Source: Heterostelium multicystogenum | Lineage: Eukaryota; Evosea; Eumycetozoa; Acytosteliales; Acytosteliaceae | Length of the DNA stretch: 64,000 nt | Reading direction: 5' to 3' | NCBI GenBank assembly: GCA_003667245.1 | Contig: RCNN01000040.1 | Coordinates: forward strand, 1-64,000 | Shown here: one piece after another, positions 47,845 through 58,676 of the stretch | Numbering within the stretch: position 1 is the stretch's first letter | Layout: every line of letters starts with the position of its first letter | Translations under genes and position numbers: made by a program | The notes under the pieces: model-generated | The model's database searches: none | What the model saw: the letters and a program-made list of their open reading frames with translations, nothing else | Told to the model about the DNA's origin: nothing

Positions 47845-48522
47845 ATGAGTTTTGGAAATGCAAGTTTATGTGATGAAGTTGACAGTATGTAACCATTTTA
47901 AATGCAAAACTACATGATTAGCTTGAGTTTGTTAGTCATAACCAAATAATAATAACAAAACCAATACAATCATCAAATCAATACATGAATCTTAACATAA
48001 TCATACTCCTATAATAGAGAAACTCATTGTCGTTTTAAGAGATGGAAAAAAGTTTATAGGTGTAATGAGAACTTTCGATCAATTTGGTATGTTATTCATT
48101 AGCAATTCGAATCAAAATCAAATCAAATGATGTTGGTCTAACATCTTCTAACCTATCTTATTTTATGTATGTCGTATAGCAAATATTATATTACAAGATA
48201 CAATCGAGAGAATATATGTTGGTGATAAATATAGTGATAAGCATTTAGGTGTATTTTTTTATTAGAGGTGATACTGTCGTTATTCTAGGTGAAATTGTAA
48301 GTTTTTTGGTTCGACTTTACTTGCTTTATGTTATCATAGAGTTCATTATCAAGATTTGATTATTAATTGATTGGCTGATCCTCAACTGATGACAGGACCC
48401 AGACAGGAAGTAAAAGAGAAAAAGCTGACAAAAGTATCATGGGAGAAATAAATTTAGCACAACAAGCCGAAAAGAGAAAAGCTACAGCAGATGGAACAAA
48501 CAAAGAGAAGAATTATGACTGA
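47845..48522 (+). CDS. lsm1: LSm1, Sm-like protein of the cytoplasmic LSm1-7 ring
   Basis: LSm1 marks decapping-dependent mRNA decay. Sm motif 1 is [27 protein letters not shown] and Sm motif 2 is the [12 protein letters not shown] strand pair; the linker [11 protein letters not shown] is specific to LSm1. Exons: 47845-47884, 48018-48086, 48180-48296 and 48396-48522, introns of 133, 93 and 99 nt. A break at the T run after HLGVFF (about 48252-48258) must be corrected to reach Sm2. After the last junction the first frame stops at once (DPDRK); dropping one C of a CCC run opens a Lys/Glu/Gln-rich tail to 48522, as LSm1 proteins usually have. The tail is therefore less certain than the core. Confidence 0.85.
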
Positions 48523-48850
48523 GAGTGGTTTAACTATTGATTCAATCCTGAATCTAGACGATTTTTAAAATAATATATTTCATTGTAAACACTATACCAA
48601 ATTAAACTCAAACTACAAATCAAATTCAGACTTTTCCTCATTAGACACATATGATAGTTATAGGATTTGATTTTTATTATTAACAGTAATACTGGTTGAT
48701 TTGATTTGGTAAGTCTCTTCAGATTCAGATCGACAACTAACTTATTTAATATACTATCTATCAAATTCTAAGTTGATCAAATGTATTCTTATAATTTGAG
48801 TTAGTTAAAATTTTTAGAAAGATACAGTTTCAAAGAAGATTCAGTTATGT

Positions 48851-48868
48851 ATTCCCTCATGAGGGAAT
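48851..48868. repeat. 18-bp perfect palindrome
   Basis: ATTCCCTCATGAGGGAAT equals its own reverse complement. It lies about 110 bp from the inverted repeat at 48978-49041, in the spacer after lsm1. Confidence 0.9.
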
Positions 48869-48977
48869 CTTCAAGATTATTGTTACTACACTTTTAATTG
48901 CACGGTAGGTTCAATGATGAATTTTGTCAGTTTCTTTGGGTAGTTTGAATCTCGTTTCAATCTTGTCCAAAAAGGAG

Positions 48978-49041
48978 TGTACGTGGTCAATTCTTCTTTC
49001 TATCTTATTCATTTAGACTCATGTAAGGTTGACCACGTACA
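48978..49041. repeat. 13-bp perfect inverted repeat
   Basis: TGTACGTGGTCAA at 48978-48990 and its exact reverse complement at 49029-49041, separated by 38 nt. The arm is GC-richer than its surroundings. Confidence 0.9.
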
Positions 49042-49464
49042 TAGTCACTTCAACTTTGCAGCGAGTACTTCTAAGATTAAGTCAAGATTGCCAATCAGAT
49101 TTTTTATTAATTGAAAAATCAATCAAAATGGATGGATTGTCAGAAAATGTATGTATGTCCCTCAAAATGATTTGAAGAAAATATCATAAATTATACTTGA
49201 AAGAAAATAGGGATGTATGATGTTCCAAGTGAGGCAAACATGTAATGAATGGATATAAATCTCTCAAGTTGGTATTTGGAAAAAAATGTCACTCTAAACA
49301 ATAGTCTTTAATTCAATTAGTTATATTAACTTTAAATCTAATAACATAAACATAAACTCCACTGAGAAAAAATTCATACTTGAAATAAATTAATAAGGTA
49401 TTATTATTCATTCAATTTCTGGATTGTTTTATCCAATAAGTACTAATATACAATATTGTAGTTT

Positions 49465-51891
49465 ATGGCTCCACCATTAGTTAATAAAATTTACCAGTAT
49501 GGTGTAAATGGCGCCCCAGGAAAATACAAGTTTTGGTTTGAGGGTGCTGCTGGATCAGGATGGACTCAGGGTCCTGCAGTATTCTCAACTTACCCTGAAA
49601 ATTCCAAACTTGGGATCTCCTGTCTATAGGTACCGAACTAGCTCCAATTTCTATGCTTATTCCAAGAGCAACAGTGATCCAACTTATCCCGGTTGGATTT
49701 TGGAGGGTGTGGCTTGGTGTTGTCCAGATGATGACGATGATCTTGCAATTCCAATCTATCGTTATCACAGAGTGTTAAGTGACAATAGTTTTGTATTTAC
49801 ATTCTCAGCCAGCAGCACTTACTCTGAACCAGGTTTGAATTGGATCAAAGATGGTGTTGTCTTCTCTGCATTTTCCCTAAATGAAATACCATCGGACTAT
49901 GGTGCAAGTTTTGGATCAAATGGAAAGATTACCATTCCAAACATTACCGCTTATCAGTTTGGAGTTTCTGATTTTTCTGCTACTTTGCCTTGTGCAAACA
50001 ACCTCACCAGGAACCATTTTAACAAACAAACCATTGGAAGGTGGATTACCATCAAGAGGTGGATTTAGAGCCTTCATTGGAGTATCAGGTGTTATTAATT
50101 TTGTAATTGATAATGCATATGCAGCATATCAATGGTTATACACAAGCAACACAAGTTTTAGATGGTGACTGGCACAGTGTTGCAATTGTTAGAAGATCAA
50201 CTAATTTGGAAATTTGGTTAGATGGAAGTAAACTCAATATTACTGTGAGTGGATCGAACTTGAGTGCAGATTCTACCAATCCTTTGTTGATTGGAGCCAA
50301 TTACTATTTAAATGAACCAAATTTAGTTGGAATTATTGAAGATGTGACCTTATGGAACATAGCAATCTCCCAGAATCAAATATTCAAACAATGTTCAACA
50401 TGATTACTGGAGCCGAAACTAATTTGGTTGGATATTGGCCAATGGATAACAACTTTAACGATAAAACTTCAAATGCAAACAATGGAGTCGGAAGTGGTTC
50501 TGTAACTTTTTGTTCCAGTATTCCATGAGAAATCTATTGAGAATGGACCAAACTCATTCTCATATGTATCGGTAATGAACAACAACCACTACTACTACTG
50601 GAGGATCTTCCACCCACAAGAACTCAAAGCATCAATGTCCAAGCAGGATCTCCAACTCTAATCATTGTAATATATGATATGATTACTTCTGAATTCCCAG
50701 TTGGATGCAACCTTTCTGTTAAGGATCCAAATAACAACTCTATACTACCCAATACTAATACATCAAATTTGGTGGTACAAATGAATGGATCATCAGTCCA
50801 ATACATGGTTGTTAGCAATCCAACCCCAGGAAAGTGGACCACCAGTAATCACTGCACCAACAGTTAGTTCATTCCACCTGACTCTCCAAGCACTACCATC
50901 GAAAGATGTTATTAAAACTATGGTCGAGACTTTGCAACCAATATATCCATATGATGATCTCAACAAAAAGCCACTCTGCAAACATCATTTGCGTAAGTTG
51001 GAAAATGTTACCTCTTGGTGGTCTTTGCTGGAACCATTGCAATGACAGGACTTTCTGCTACTCTCTACGCAGCAGCAGCTGCATATGCATCAGATCACCG
51101 TAGGAGCACCTATCTTGGTTGGTATAGCGCTTGGTTGGTGTTAGTTATGATGCCTTATAGATACATGAGAAGCTCTAATACTGATGTGGAAGATACAGCT
51201 AACCAAATGTCAAACTACTCTGGTGCCAATAATTATGGTGCAACCACTGACAAGATAGATCAGATCTATAATAATTTGTTGGATTCACTCTCTCCAAATC
51301 GATCGACCAGAACACCACCCGTTATTACCAATGGATTAAAAGTAACAAGAGAGCAATTAAATATTGCTTCAGACTATAAGCTACATGTTGATATTGGTGG
51401 AGAAGGCTACTCTTATGAGCAAAAAATGATAGCTGGATTCAATAATGCTCTTAATGTCAACGTTGGTACAGTAAAGAGTACAAACAATTCAATTCCAATT
51501 CCATACTTGGTTCGTATTGGCTCATGGTCAAACACCACCATCTTTCCTTTCGCAGATGGCATTGTTGATTATGTCACAATGCAAGGAACCCTCTTGATAA
51601 ATGGGGAATCGAATGAAATCAAACGTATCTTGAAACCTGGTGGAACTGTTGGACTCTGGATCAACATTCCAGATTACGACGATACCGATATACAAAAGTT
51701 GAATTGGGAAAGAGCCCAAGACCTTGCTACTAAACTCAACAGCGATATTAAATTCAGTTGTGCAGGAAAACTATAAGCTTCCAGATCAGAGAGTTTGTAA
51801 TGTAAATGTTCAAGATGAGACTAAGGGTACCTATGGTATTGCAAAGATGTTTCATGACAAAGTCACTTTAATTCTATTAGTATATAATTAG
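49465..51891 (+). CDS. Multidomain membrane protein: DUF5648-like, LamG-like, transmembrane, toxin-type methyltransferase-like domain
   Basis: Several domains in order: two DUF5648-like lectin/adhesion repeats (VYRYRTSSNFYAYSK, GWILEGVAWCC, IPIYRYHRVLSDNSF); a LamG/concanavalin-like jellyroll (GDWHSVAIVRRS, LEIWLDGSKLNI); an Ig-like or beta-rich linker; a membrane segment (VVFAGTIAMTGLSATLYAA) possibly followed by a second; and a C-terminal class-I methyltransferase-like domain (HVDIGGEGYSYEQ, FPFADGIVDYVTMQGT, EIKRILKPGGTVGL). That last domain resembles those at the C-termini of bacterial RHS/polymorphic toxins. The frame breaks about six times (near 49615, 50045, 50400, 50520-50580, 50850-51010 and 51765); domains follow on in adjacent frames. 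No signal peptide is visible at the assumed start, so an upstream exon may be missing. Toxicity is not implied. Confidence 0.6.
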
Positions 51892-53125
51892 TTATATGGT
51901 TTCAATTCTTTCCACAATCTATAGCCTTTGATAATATACTACTTTCATACAAACCAATAAATATTGTTCTTCAAGAAGATGAGTTTGAAAACACTATTCC
52001 AACCATCTCTGTTATACTTCAAAGTATTGCATTTTGCACTGCACTATTTATTAGGATTCATTTATAATTATATTTCTAGGTATTGGTCAACGATCTCTAT
52101 ATAGAGATTAATATTTAACTAAACATAACTTTTGTGTTTTCTCAGCAGAAGTGTGTGAAATACAACTTGTTGTGTTTGATATTCAAAATTTTTCGTAGGA
52201 TTGGATTGAATGTATCAGTGATTGTTCCTCCCTCACCCCTCCCCAATCGATCGATCTCTCCTTCAATAATGATTCTTTGATTTACAATGATGAAAGATGA
52301 TGTTGAGATAAAATTAATTAATATGATTGGTTGTAATGTTTTTTTAATAATAATAATAGCTAAAATAGATATCTATTTTAATATTATTAATAATAATATT
52401 ATTATTATTAGTATTTTATTAATATCTAACTACAATTATTTGAGTTAATAAACAAAATGATATTTTTTTGAAATACAGTCCAATAGAGAAACTTTAGAGA
52501 TTATGATCCTATAAATACTATTAGTTTGAGTCATTAATGTACAATCAATCTTATTAAATAGAAGCTTGGGATTCTAATATTTTATCATATTTCTAAAGAA
52601 TGACACTCTATAGTAAGTTAAAATCATTTAGTATTTCAATGAATACCTTGAAAACTTATAATATACTTATTTTTATAAGAGAATGTATTTCAAAGATTGT
52701 AAAATAAGCCAATGGTTATTCCAAGTGACAATGTAAATCAACATATTATTATCAGATACTCTGTTGGAGTTGAAAGTGAAAATGATTATTGTTTTCTTAC
52801 GAGAATTGCACCGAAAGGAGTTGCCAGTAGAAATTTTCAAAGATTTTTTAAATAGTGTATTATTAAATTTAATACTCTATTCTATTTATTTAATTAAAGG
52901 ACGACCAAAAGAATAATAATTAAATTGATTATTCTTATAATAATATTTATAACTCTGCAATTTGATTGATAAAATTTAGACTATGATTTTCCTGTTTTTT
53001 CATTTTTTGTAAATGAGATCTCTATGACATCTCTGGTCGACTCTAAATCTTACTACTTTAAGAATAGATATATATATATAGCTATAATATTTAGAATAGG
53101 TTTACTTTAGATAGAGTATTATAGA
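51892..53125. other. Intergenic region
   Basis: About 1.2 kb of AT-rich DNA, with a short palindrome (AAAATAGATATCTATTTT) near 52363-52380 and TAA/TTA repeats around it. No gene or RNA element supported. Confidence 0.5.
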
Positions 53126-54734
53126 ATGACTGATAATGATAAGAAAAGAATATTCTTTGGTGGAATACAATCATCAAATTTAAAAAAGGACATTAAAGAT
53201 GATCAACAACGTATGTATAATAATACTGCATGAAGTTCATGAAAGTGTAGCTTAATGAGATCGATTGGAATGATCATTAGTTAGTTAGATATTAATATGC
53301 GATCCTCTAATATTTCTAGAGAATGCGACTTTTCTGCCGTTTTCAAAGATAACTAAAGAATCACAACAGAGACATCAGAGTACGCTCGATGAGCATGAAA
53401 GAAAGAAGAGAGCCAAATCAATTGTGTTGCCAACGAATGATAATCTGATAAAGCTCAAGCTCAGAGAATTGGGCGAGCCGATTATATTGTTTGGAGAGAA
53501 ACCAGAGGATAGACGTGCACGTCTGAAGCAACTATGTATAGAACGAAACATTATGGATGGAATTCCTGAGTCGGAGAAGGCAAAGCAGGCTCAGCAGGTA
53601 CAGGTAGACGAACAGGAGGCATTCTTAACAGAGGGAACAGATGAGCTGAAGCAAGCGCGTCTGCAAATTGCACTCTTTTCTTTCAATGCAACACAACAAC
53701 GACTTGCTAAAACACGACAGGCACTACAACTAGACAAACCGATCATCGAGGAGAATTTGAAACAGATTGACCCTGAGCTTATTAAAAAGACACCAACAGA
53801 GATACTACTTGCAGAGACAGAGGATAATTTCAAACAGTTTACATTGAACCAATCGGAGATTGGAGATGAACGTCAGGTTTCAAGTGCAATTTTTAGTGAT
53901 GATGACAAATTTGTTGTGACAGCAGGTTGGAGTGGACTGGCGAAGCTTTGGAGCGCAGAAGATTACACTCTCAAGCAAACATTTACAGGACACAAAGAAA
54001 GAGTTGTTGGTGTTGCTTCGACACTTCAGAAACAGAACGATGGCAACTTGTTGGTTGCAACAGCATCAGCAGATATGACAGCAATGCTATGGTCACCCAT
54101 GTCACCCTCACCGCTTGCAAAACTCGAAGGACATACAGACTCTGTAAACAGAGTCGCTTTTCATCCAGATTCAAGACACTTGGCAACTTCTAGCTCTGAT
54201 CGCAGCTGGCGTCTGTGGGACGTCGAAACTCAGCATTGTTTGCTCGATCAAGAGGGACACTCAGAGCCACTGATGGGTCTATCATTTCAGAAGGACGGTG
54301 CATTGATTGCCACCGGAGGAAAAGATTGTTTAGTTAGAGTTTGGGACCTTCGTTCAGGACGTCCCATCCATTATTTTAAGGGTCACACCAAGCAGGTGAT
54401 TTCTTTAGATTGGTCGCCCAACGGATATCAATTTGCAAGTGCAAGCGAAGATAATTCAGTGATGGTATGGGATATACGTAAGAAGGAACGTGCCTATCAT
54501 ATTCTGGCGCACACCTCCATTGTTTCATGTGTTCGATATCAAAAGAATGGAATTGGCTGTTTAGCATCGGCCTCATTCGACAACACAATTCGATTGTGGT
54601 CTCCACACCAATGGAAACCAATAACTATTTTAGAAGGACACTCATCAAAAGTTACATGTGTAGATATATCAAACGACAACACCAAAATTGTATCATCTTC
54701 ATTTGACAAAACATGGAAACTATGGTCAAAATAA
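53126..54734 (+). CDS. prpf4: U4/U6 small nuclear ribonucleoprotein PRP4 (WD40)
   Basis: Spliceosomal U4/U6.U5 tri-snRNP subunit. The N-terminus (IFFGGIQSSNLKK) leads into the PRP4/SFM module (LRELGEPIILFGEKPEDRRARL), followed by seven WD40 blades: TSSSDRSWRLWDVETQHC, TGGKDCLVRVWDLRSG, SASEDNSVMVWDIRKK and SSSFDKTWKLWSK at the very end. Exon 1 is 53126-53210, a 109-nt intron 53211-53319 follows, then a single long exon to 54734. Length and domain order match PRPF4 of other eukaryotes. No frame break. Confidence 0.94.
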
Positions 54735-54834
54735 CAATAACAGAAATAATAAACAACCTGAGATAACTACAATGCTTATATTTATACAATATATAATTTT
54801 GATCTATTTATTCTTGTCTTTCATTTCTTGACTC

Positions 54835-55322
54835 TTATTGTTTCATTGCTGAATTTGATTCTATTTCTTGTCTATATTAATGTATAAAGAGGTATTAGTA
54901 TATTTATATTAATGAATGACAGAACTAACCAAACTAATCAATAGCTTTTAAACATTCAATGTATTGACTTTGGTTGATGATCGAATTACCTTAGCTGTTG
55001 AGAGAATTCATCGTCTATTTGTTCAGTATCCCAATCATCTTCCCATTGTCCTTTTACTGTACTTTGATCTTCATTTGAACTATCAAAATCTATTATAAGA
55101 AAACAAATAATTAGAATAACTGTTCAACAGATATCAACTCCTTGATTATTTCTTTAGGAGCTATCATTTCTTTGATATCTTACTATCTTCAAACTCTTCA
55201 AACTCATCATCTTCAATAATCTCTACTTCTTCCTTGGCTTGAGTCTTTGAGAGGTCATCCAAAGTATCGTATTTCTTATTTGGCTTAGTAGTTGTTATGC
55301 TAGTAGTGTCACCTTTTCCCAT
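54835..55322 (-). CDS. sem1: DSS1/Sem1 (26S proteasome lid subunit, BRCA2-binding)
   Basis: Short acidic protein, about 100 residues with an extended N-terminus. Diagnostic segments are DDEFEEFED and WEDDWDTEQIDDEFSQQLRQEI. DSS1 is a lid subunit of the 26S proteasome and also a partner of BRCA2 and of mRNA export TREX-2. Exons: 55322-55184, 55089-54990 and 54871-54835, introns 55090-55183 (94 nt) and 54872-54989 (118 nt). Without the last exon the protein would end at QQLR; the exon adds the conserved Gln/Glu helix turn, which supports it. Clean frame. Confidence 0.9.
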
Positions 55323-55673
55323 TGTTTATGTAATAAGTGTATAATATTATATATATAAATAATTGATTGATTGATTTATAAGACCTTAACAAGTTGAAGT
55401 TGTATTTACAAAATTATGAAACTTCTAAAATTTAATTTTGTGTTTTTGATGATCACCAACACATCAAGACTAAATCTTTTAATTTAAAATTAAAATATAT
55501 TATTATTATTTATTTCAAAAGCATAAATTAAATTCTTCTAAATTAATTTGAAGTGAATACCTCACTAGTGAAGTGATGAATGAACTTGATCAATCATAAT
55601 TTGTAATCACAGTTGTAGGGTACCTAGTTGAGCTTGAAGATCAATCTATGCAATGCTATGTTATGTTGGTTGT
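55323..55673. other. Intergenic spacer
   Basis: About 350 bp between two minus-strand genes; promoter of sem1 and 3' end of pold2. No specific element seen. Confidence 0.5.
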
Positions 55674-57588
55674 TTAAAAGTTGAATTTGATGGGGAATGT
55701 CTCTAGTGTCTTAAGATTAACCAATACTACTGTTTGTGTTTCCATGAATTTGGGCACTAATATCAAACGAGTCTGCTCACCTTCTGGACCAACGACCATC
55801 TTTGTCTCATACTTTTCGTTGTTGCCGATAAAATATACATGGGGACATTGATCAATGATAAATGGGTCATGTTCAAGAGGAGAGCATGCCAGTGTGTCGG
55901 GAGCAGTTGGTGCCAAGTGTCTCCATATCAACATCTTTTCCATTAACTCAAGTTTATCTTTAATATTTATATATCTAAGTGCATTATCTATATTTTGACC
56001 TGATGTACCTAAAAAGCTATAAGATATCAGAGTAATCTAAGTTAGTTGCCCCAAGGTGTCGAAAGTTACTAAACTTCTTCTTTCTTAATCTGTTACTTAC
56101 ATTCTACCGCCAATTTCAGATTCGTATGGATTTGGTAACTGGGTTATAGTTGGTGTTTTGGACACTGAATGGAGTCTGGCAGAAATTCAAAGGCAATTGT
56201 GGCAAAGAAATGTTGGTTGGGTCGCTTTCACCTGGCAATACATCCACCGGAATCGATTGGCATAGTTCCGAAATAATATTGTCAAACTCTTTAATTGGCA
56301 ATGCAATCTTTTGTTGTCTCGACTGAATCTCCTGTTTGGTTCTGTACTTCATAAAACTCTCTTGGACATCTTCCTCCTTATATATTGAATTTCCAGCAAT
56401 GATCAATCTTGCTATTCTAGATGAAAAATATTGGTCCTAATATAACATGATTAACATAATATTAGTGACCATAATATATATATGATCGATCATAATGCAA
56501 TATACATACATTTGGTGAGCCCAAGTTACCGGTTATAAAATCTTGTAATAAACTTATTGGAAGTATTGAGTTGGGGTTACCAACATTAAGTCCAGAAACA
56601 ATACAAACATATACATCATCATCTAATTTCTCTGTTATTGTTGTTGTTTTGGATTGGTTAGTTGTTGTCTTGGTTGGTTTCAATCGCCAAGATATCCCAT
56701 GGGATATTTACCAAAATTTCTTAAATAGGGTTGTGGAGGCAATCCTGGAGTGAAGATCTCTTTGATTTCAAATTCGGCAGATTGCAAACCAATACCTTTA
56801 ATGGCAACACTCAGACCAGTGAGATGACTATCTACCAATAACTTGTCACCAACCAACTTAACACGACCTGTTTCATCTTCTAAAATCAATAAATCACCAT
56901 CGCTTAACAATGACGATTTCTGTGGGGGTAATGGTAGTATTGCACGCTAAAAACCAAACAATAACGCTGGTAAGTAACTTGACTCGTCTATTGTATGGGC
57001 ATTACATACATCCTGTGCGTACTGTTTCAATATATTTGGTTTCAAAGGCATTTCTTTATAGAGTGTTCCAATGAGGATACATTCTTCGCCAGACTTCAAG
57101 TGTAAAATCTTATTGATGCTGACTGAAGGATACTTTTGTTCAACTTGCGAGAAAAGAATAGGTCTAAACTTCTCGATTCTATCATAGTAGATCTTGTTGA
57201 ATTGTCTCATCACCGCATTGGTGTTAGCTGCTGCTGCTGTTATTGTGTTTGTTGTTGCTGATGTAACAGTTGTCTTTGAGTCTTTTTGATTTTGAGCAGG
57301 GTTGGTACTCTCAAGAATATCTTGAGGTCTCTGTGAAAATCTTGCTTTGGAATAGATGTAGGTCGTTTCAATTCGCTTGATACTCTGCTCTGAGAGGTTC
57401 TTGTTCTTTTTCAACAGATCTTTTAAGCTAGTATTGTTGCTATTCATCAATACATCATGTTTGTTCAGATTCTTATCTTTTATGTCATTGTTGGCAATCG
57501 ACTTGTTTACAGAGCTATTAAACAGCTGCTTTATGACATCATTCGTACAGCTGTCACTGTTAAAGTTATCGAGCATAACACTATCCAT
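55674..57588 (-). CDS. pold2: DNA polymerase delta small subunit (POLD2/p50)
   Basis: Accessory B-subunit of replicative DNA polymerase delta, with an OB fold and an inactivated phosphoesterase domain. Matching segments: FRPILFSQVEQKYPSVS, GTLYKEMPLKPNIL, IPVDVLPGESDPTNISLPQ, IFLGTSGQN and RHLAPTAPDTLACSPLEHDPF with HVYFIGNN. The N-terminus is a long Asn/Ser/Lys-rich stretch not found in animals. Exons: 57588-57010, 56946-56510, 56436-56101 and 56016-55674, introns of 63, 73 and 84 nt. Breaks: a TT run near 56684, and near 56165; family similarity continues in the new frame after each. Confidence 0.92.
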
Positions 57589-58676
57589 TCTCCTAGCAAC
57601 TCTACTTCTGTTACTGACTTTCCTTTATATGACTTACTACCACTAATAACTCTTCCTTCATGCAGCCAAGTCTGAATTTCAGTTAAAAATTTAAATTCAA
57701 AAATCTATAAATTTTGGCGGTCTCATTTCTTAGAAGTTGATCAATATAGTTAATCAAAAATAAAAGGGATCAAGTTAATAACTAACGATACCTGTACATT
57801 GATCTACAACTATTCAGAAGAATCCTTCTATGACATCAACAGATGTTTATTTAGTACCTATAAATCGATTCGAACAACTGCAGCAGAAATATTGTCTTTC
57901 GCTTAGCTCAGTTAATAAGCAGTCGCCTGCAACGACTAAAAGAAACCTCACCGAGGAAGTTCTACTGTTCTCTTGGAGTTCAGACCGACTTCCTCGGTTT
58001 CTTTTAGTCGTTGCAGGTGACTGCTTATTAACTGAGTCTAAGACTTGTTTTACTTTGTCGGAGTTAAACTTAACTGTAGTTTTGTTAACTTCGCACTCCA
58101 CATACACAGCATTGCAACATCATCCCACTCTAGAACTTGCGTGAGCAAATCTCATTGACCATCTTAAAATCAATCATTTGTTCCAAAAACACGAAGTTTC
58201 TTTTGAAACCAGTTGAAACCAAAAAATTTGAGCAAAAAACACAAGTGATCATCATTTTTTTTATTTTTTTTACATTACTTCATGAAGGGAATTTCGGGGT
58301 TCTAGAAGCTTTTAATTTAAAACAAATAGAAGCATTTAATTAAAATGATTCTTTATACTATTATGATTAATGTGTGTGTTGATCTTTGCAGGACCATCAG
58401 CATCGTTCTATTTACATCTATTACAGGAATTCTCGCAGAGTTGTAACCTGGTTCATTTGATTAGACCTGACTTGTCAGTTCGAATCATCCTCCAACAATC
58501 ACTATATATACTAAAATGAAATCATCCAATCATATCACCTTTAAAGTTTTATTTCTTATAATAAAGTTATAAAACAAATAATAATAATATCTTGTAAATA
58601 CAAATATAATTCAAAGTTGTACATATAAATTCAAATATAAATATAAATATAGATATAAATATAAAACCATTCAAAA
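57589..58676. other. Intergenic region with long inverted repeat and coding-like pieces
   Basis: About 1.1 kb, less AT-rich than other gaps. It holds a 104-codon plus-strand open frame (57830-58144), a long inverted repeat inside it, and a 40-codon piece after a splice-acceptor-like TTTGCAG at about 58393 (PSASFYLHLLQEFSQ, then NLVHLIRPDLSVRIIL) that ends in a stop at about 58516. These could be two exons of an unknown gene with an intron between about 58100 and 58393. Confidence 0.35.
57902..58042. repeat. Long imperfect inverted repeat, about 55-bp arms
   Basis: Left arm 57902-57959, right arm 57988-58042, loop 27 nt. The arms are reverse complements apart from one mismatch, a 5-nt insertion in the left arm and a 1-nt bulge. 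Both strands read SVNKQSPATTKRN in one frame, which shows the duplication plainly. The RNA would fold into a long hairpin with a short loop, the size range of small-RNA precursors. An inverted assembly artefact or a foldback element are alternatives. Confidence 0.9.

Larger units (their letters stand above)
48523..49464. other. Intergenic region with inverted repeats
   Basis: About 940 bp between two plus-strand genes. It contains the palindrome at 48851-48868 and the inverted repeat at 48978-49041. A minus-strand open frame at 48534-48764 looks accidental. Confidence 0.5.

Noticed and set aside
48534..48764. Minus-strand open frame of 76 codons after lsm1
   Set aside because: AT-driven, no homology, and it overlaps the likely lsm1 3' untranslated region.
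57902..57975. tRNA-like start TAGCTCAGTT
   Set aside because: It resembles a tRNA D-arm, but there is no matching B box, acceptor stem or anticodon arm; it is part of the long inverted repeat.
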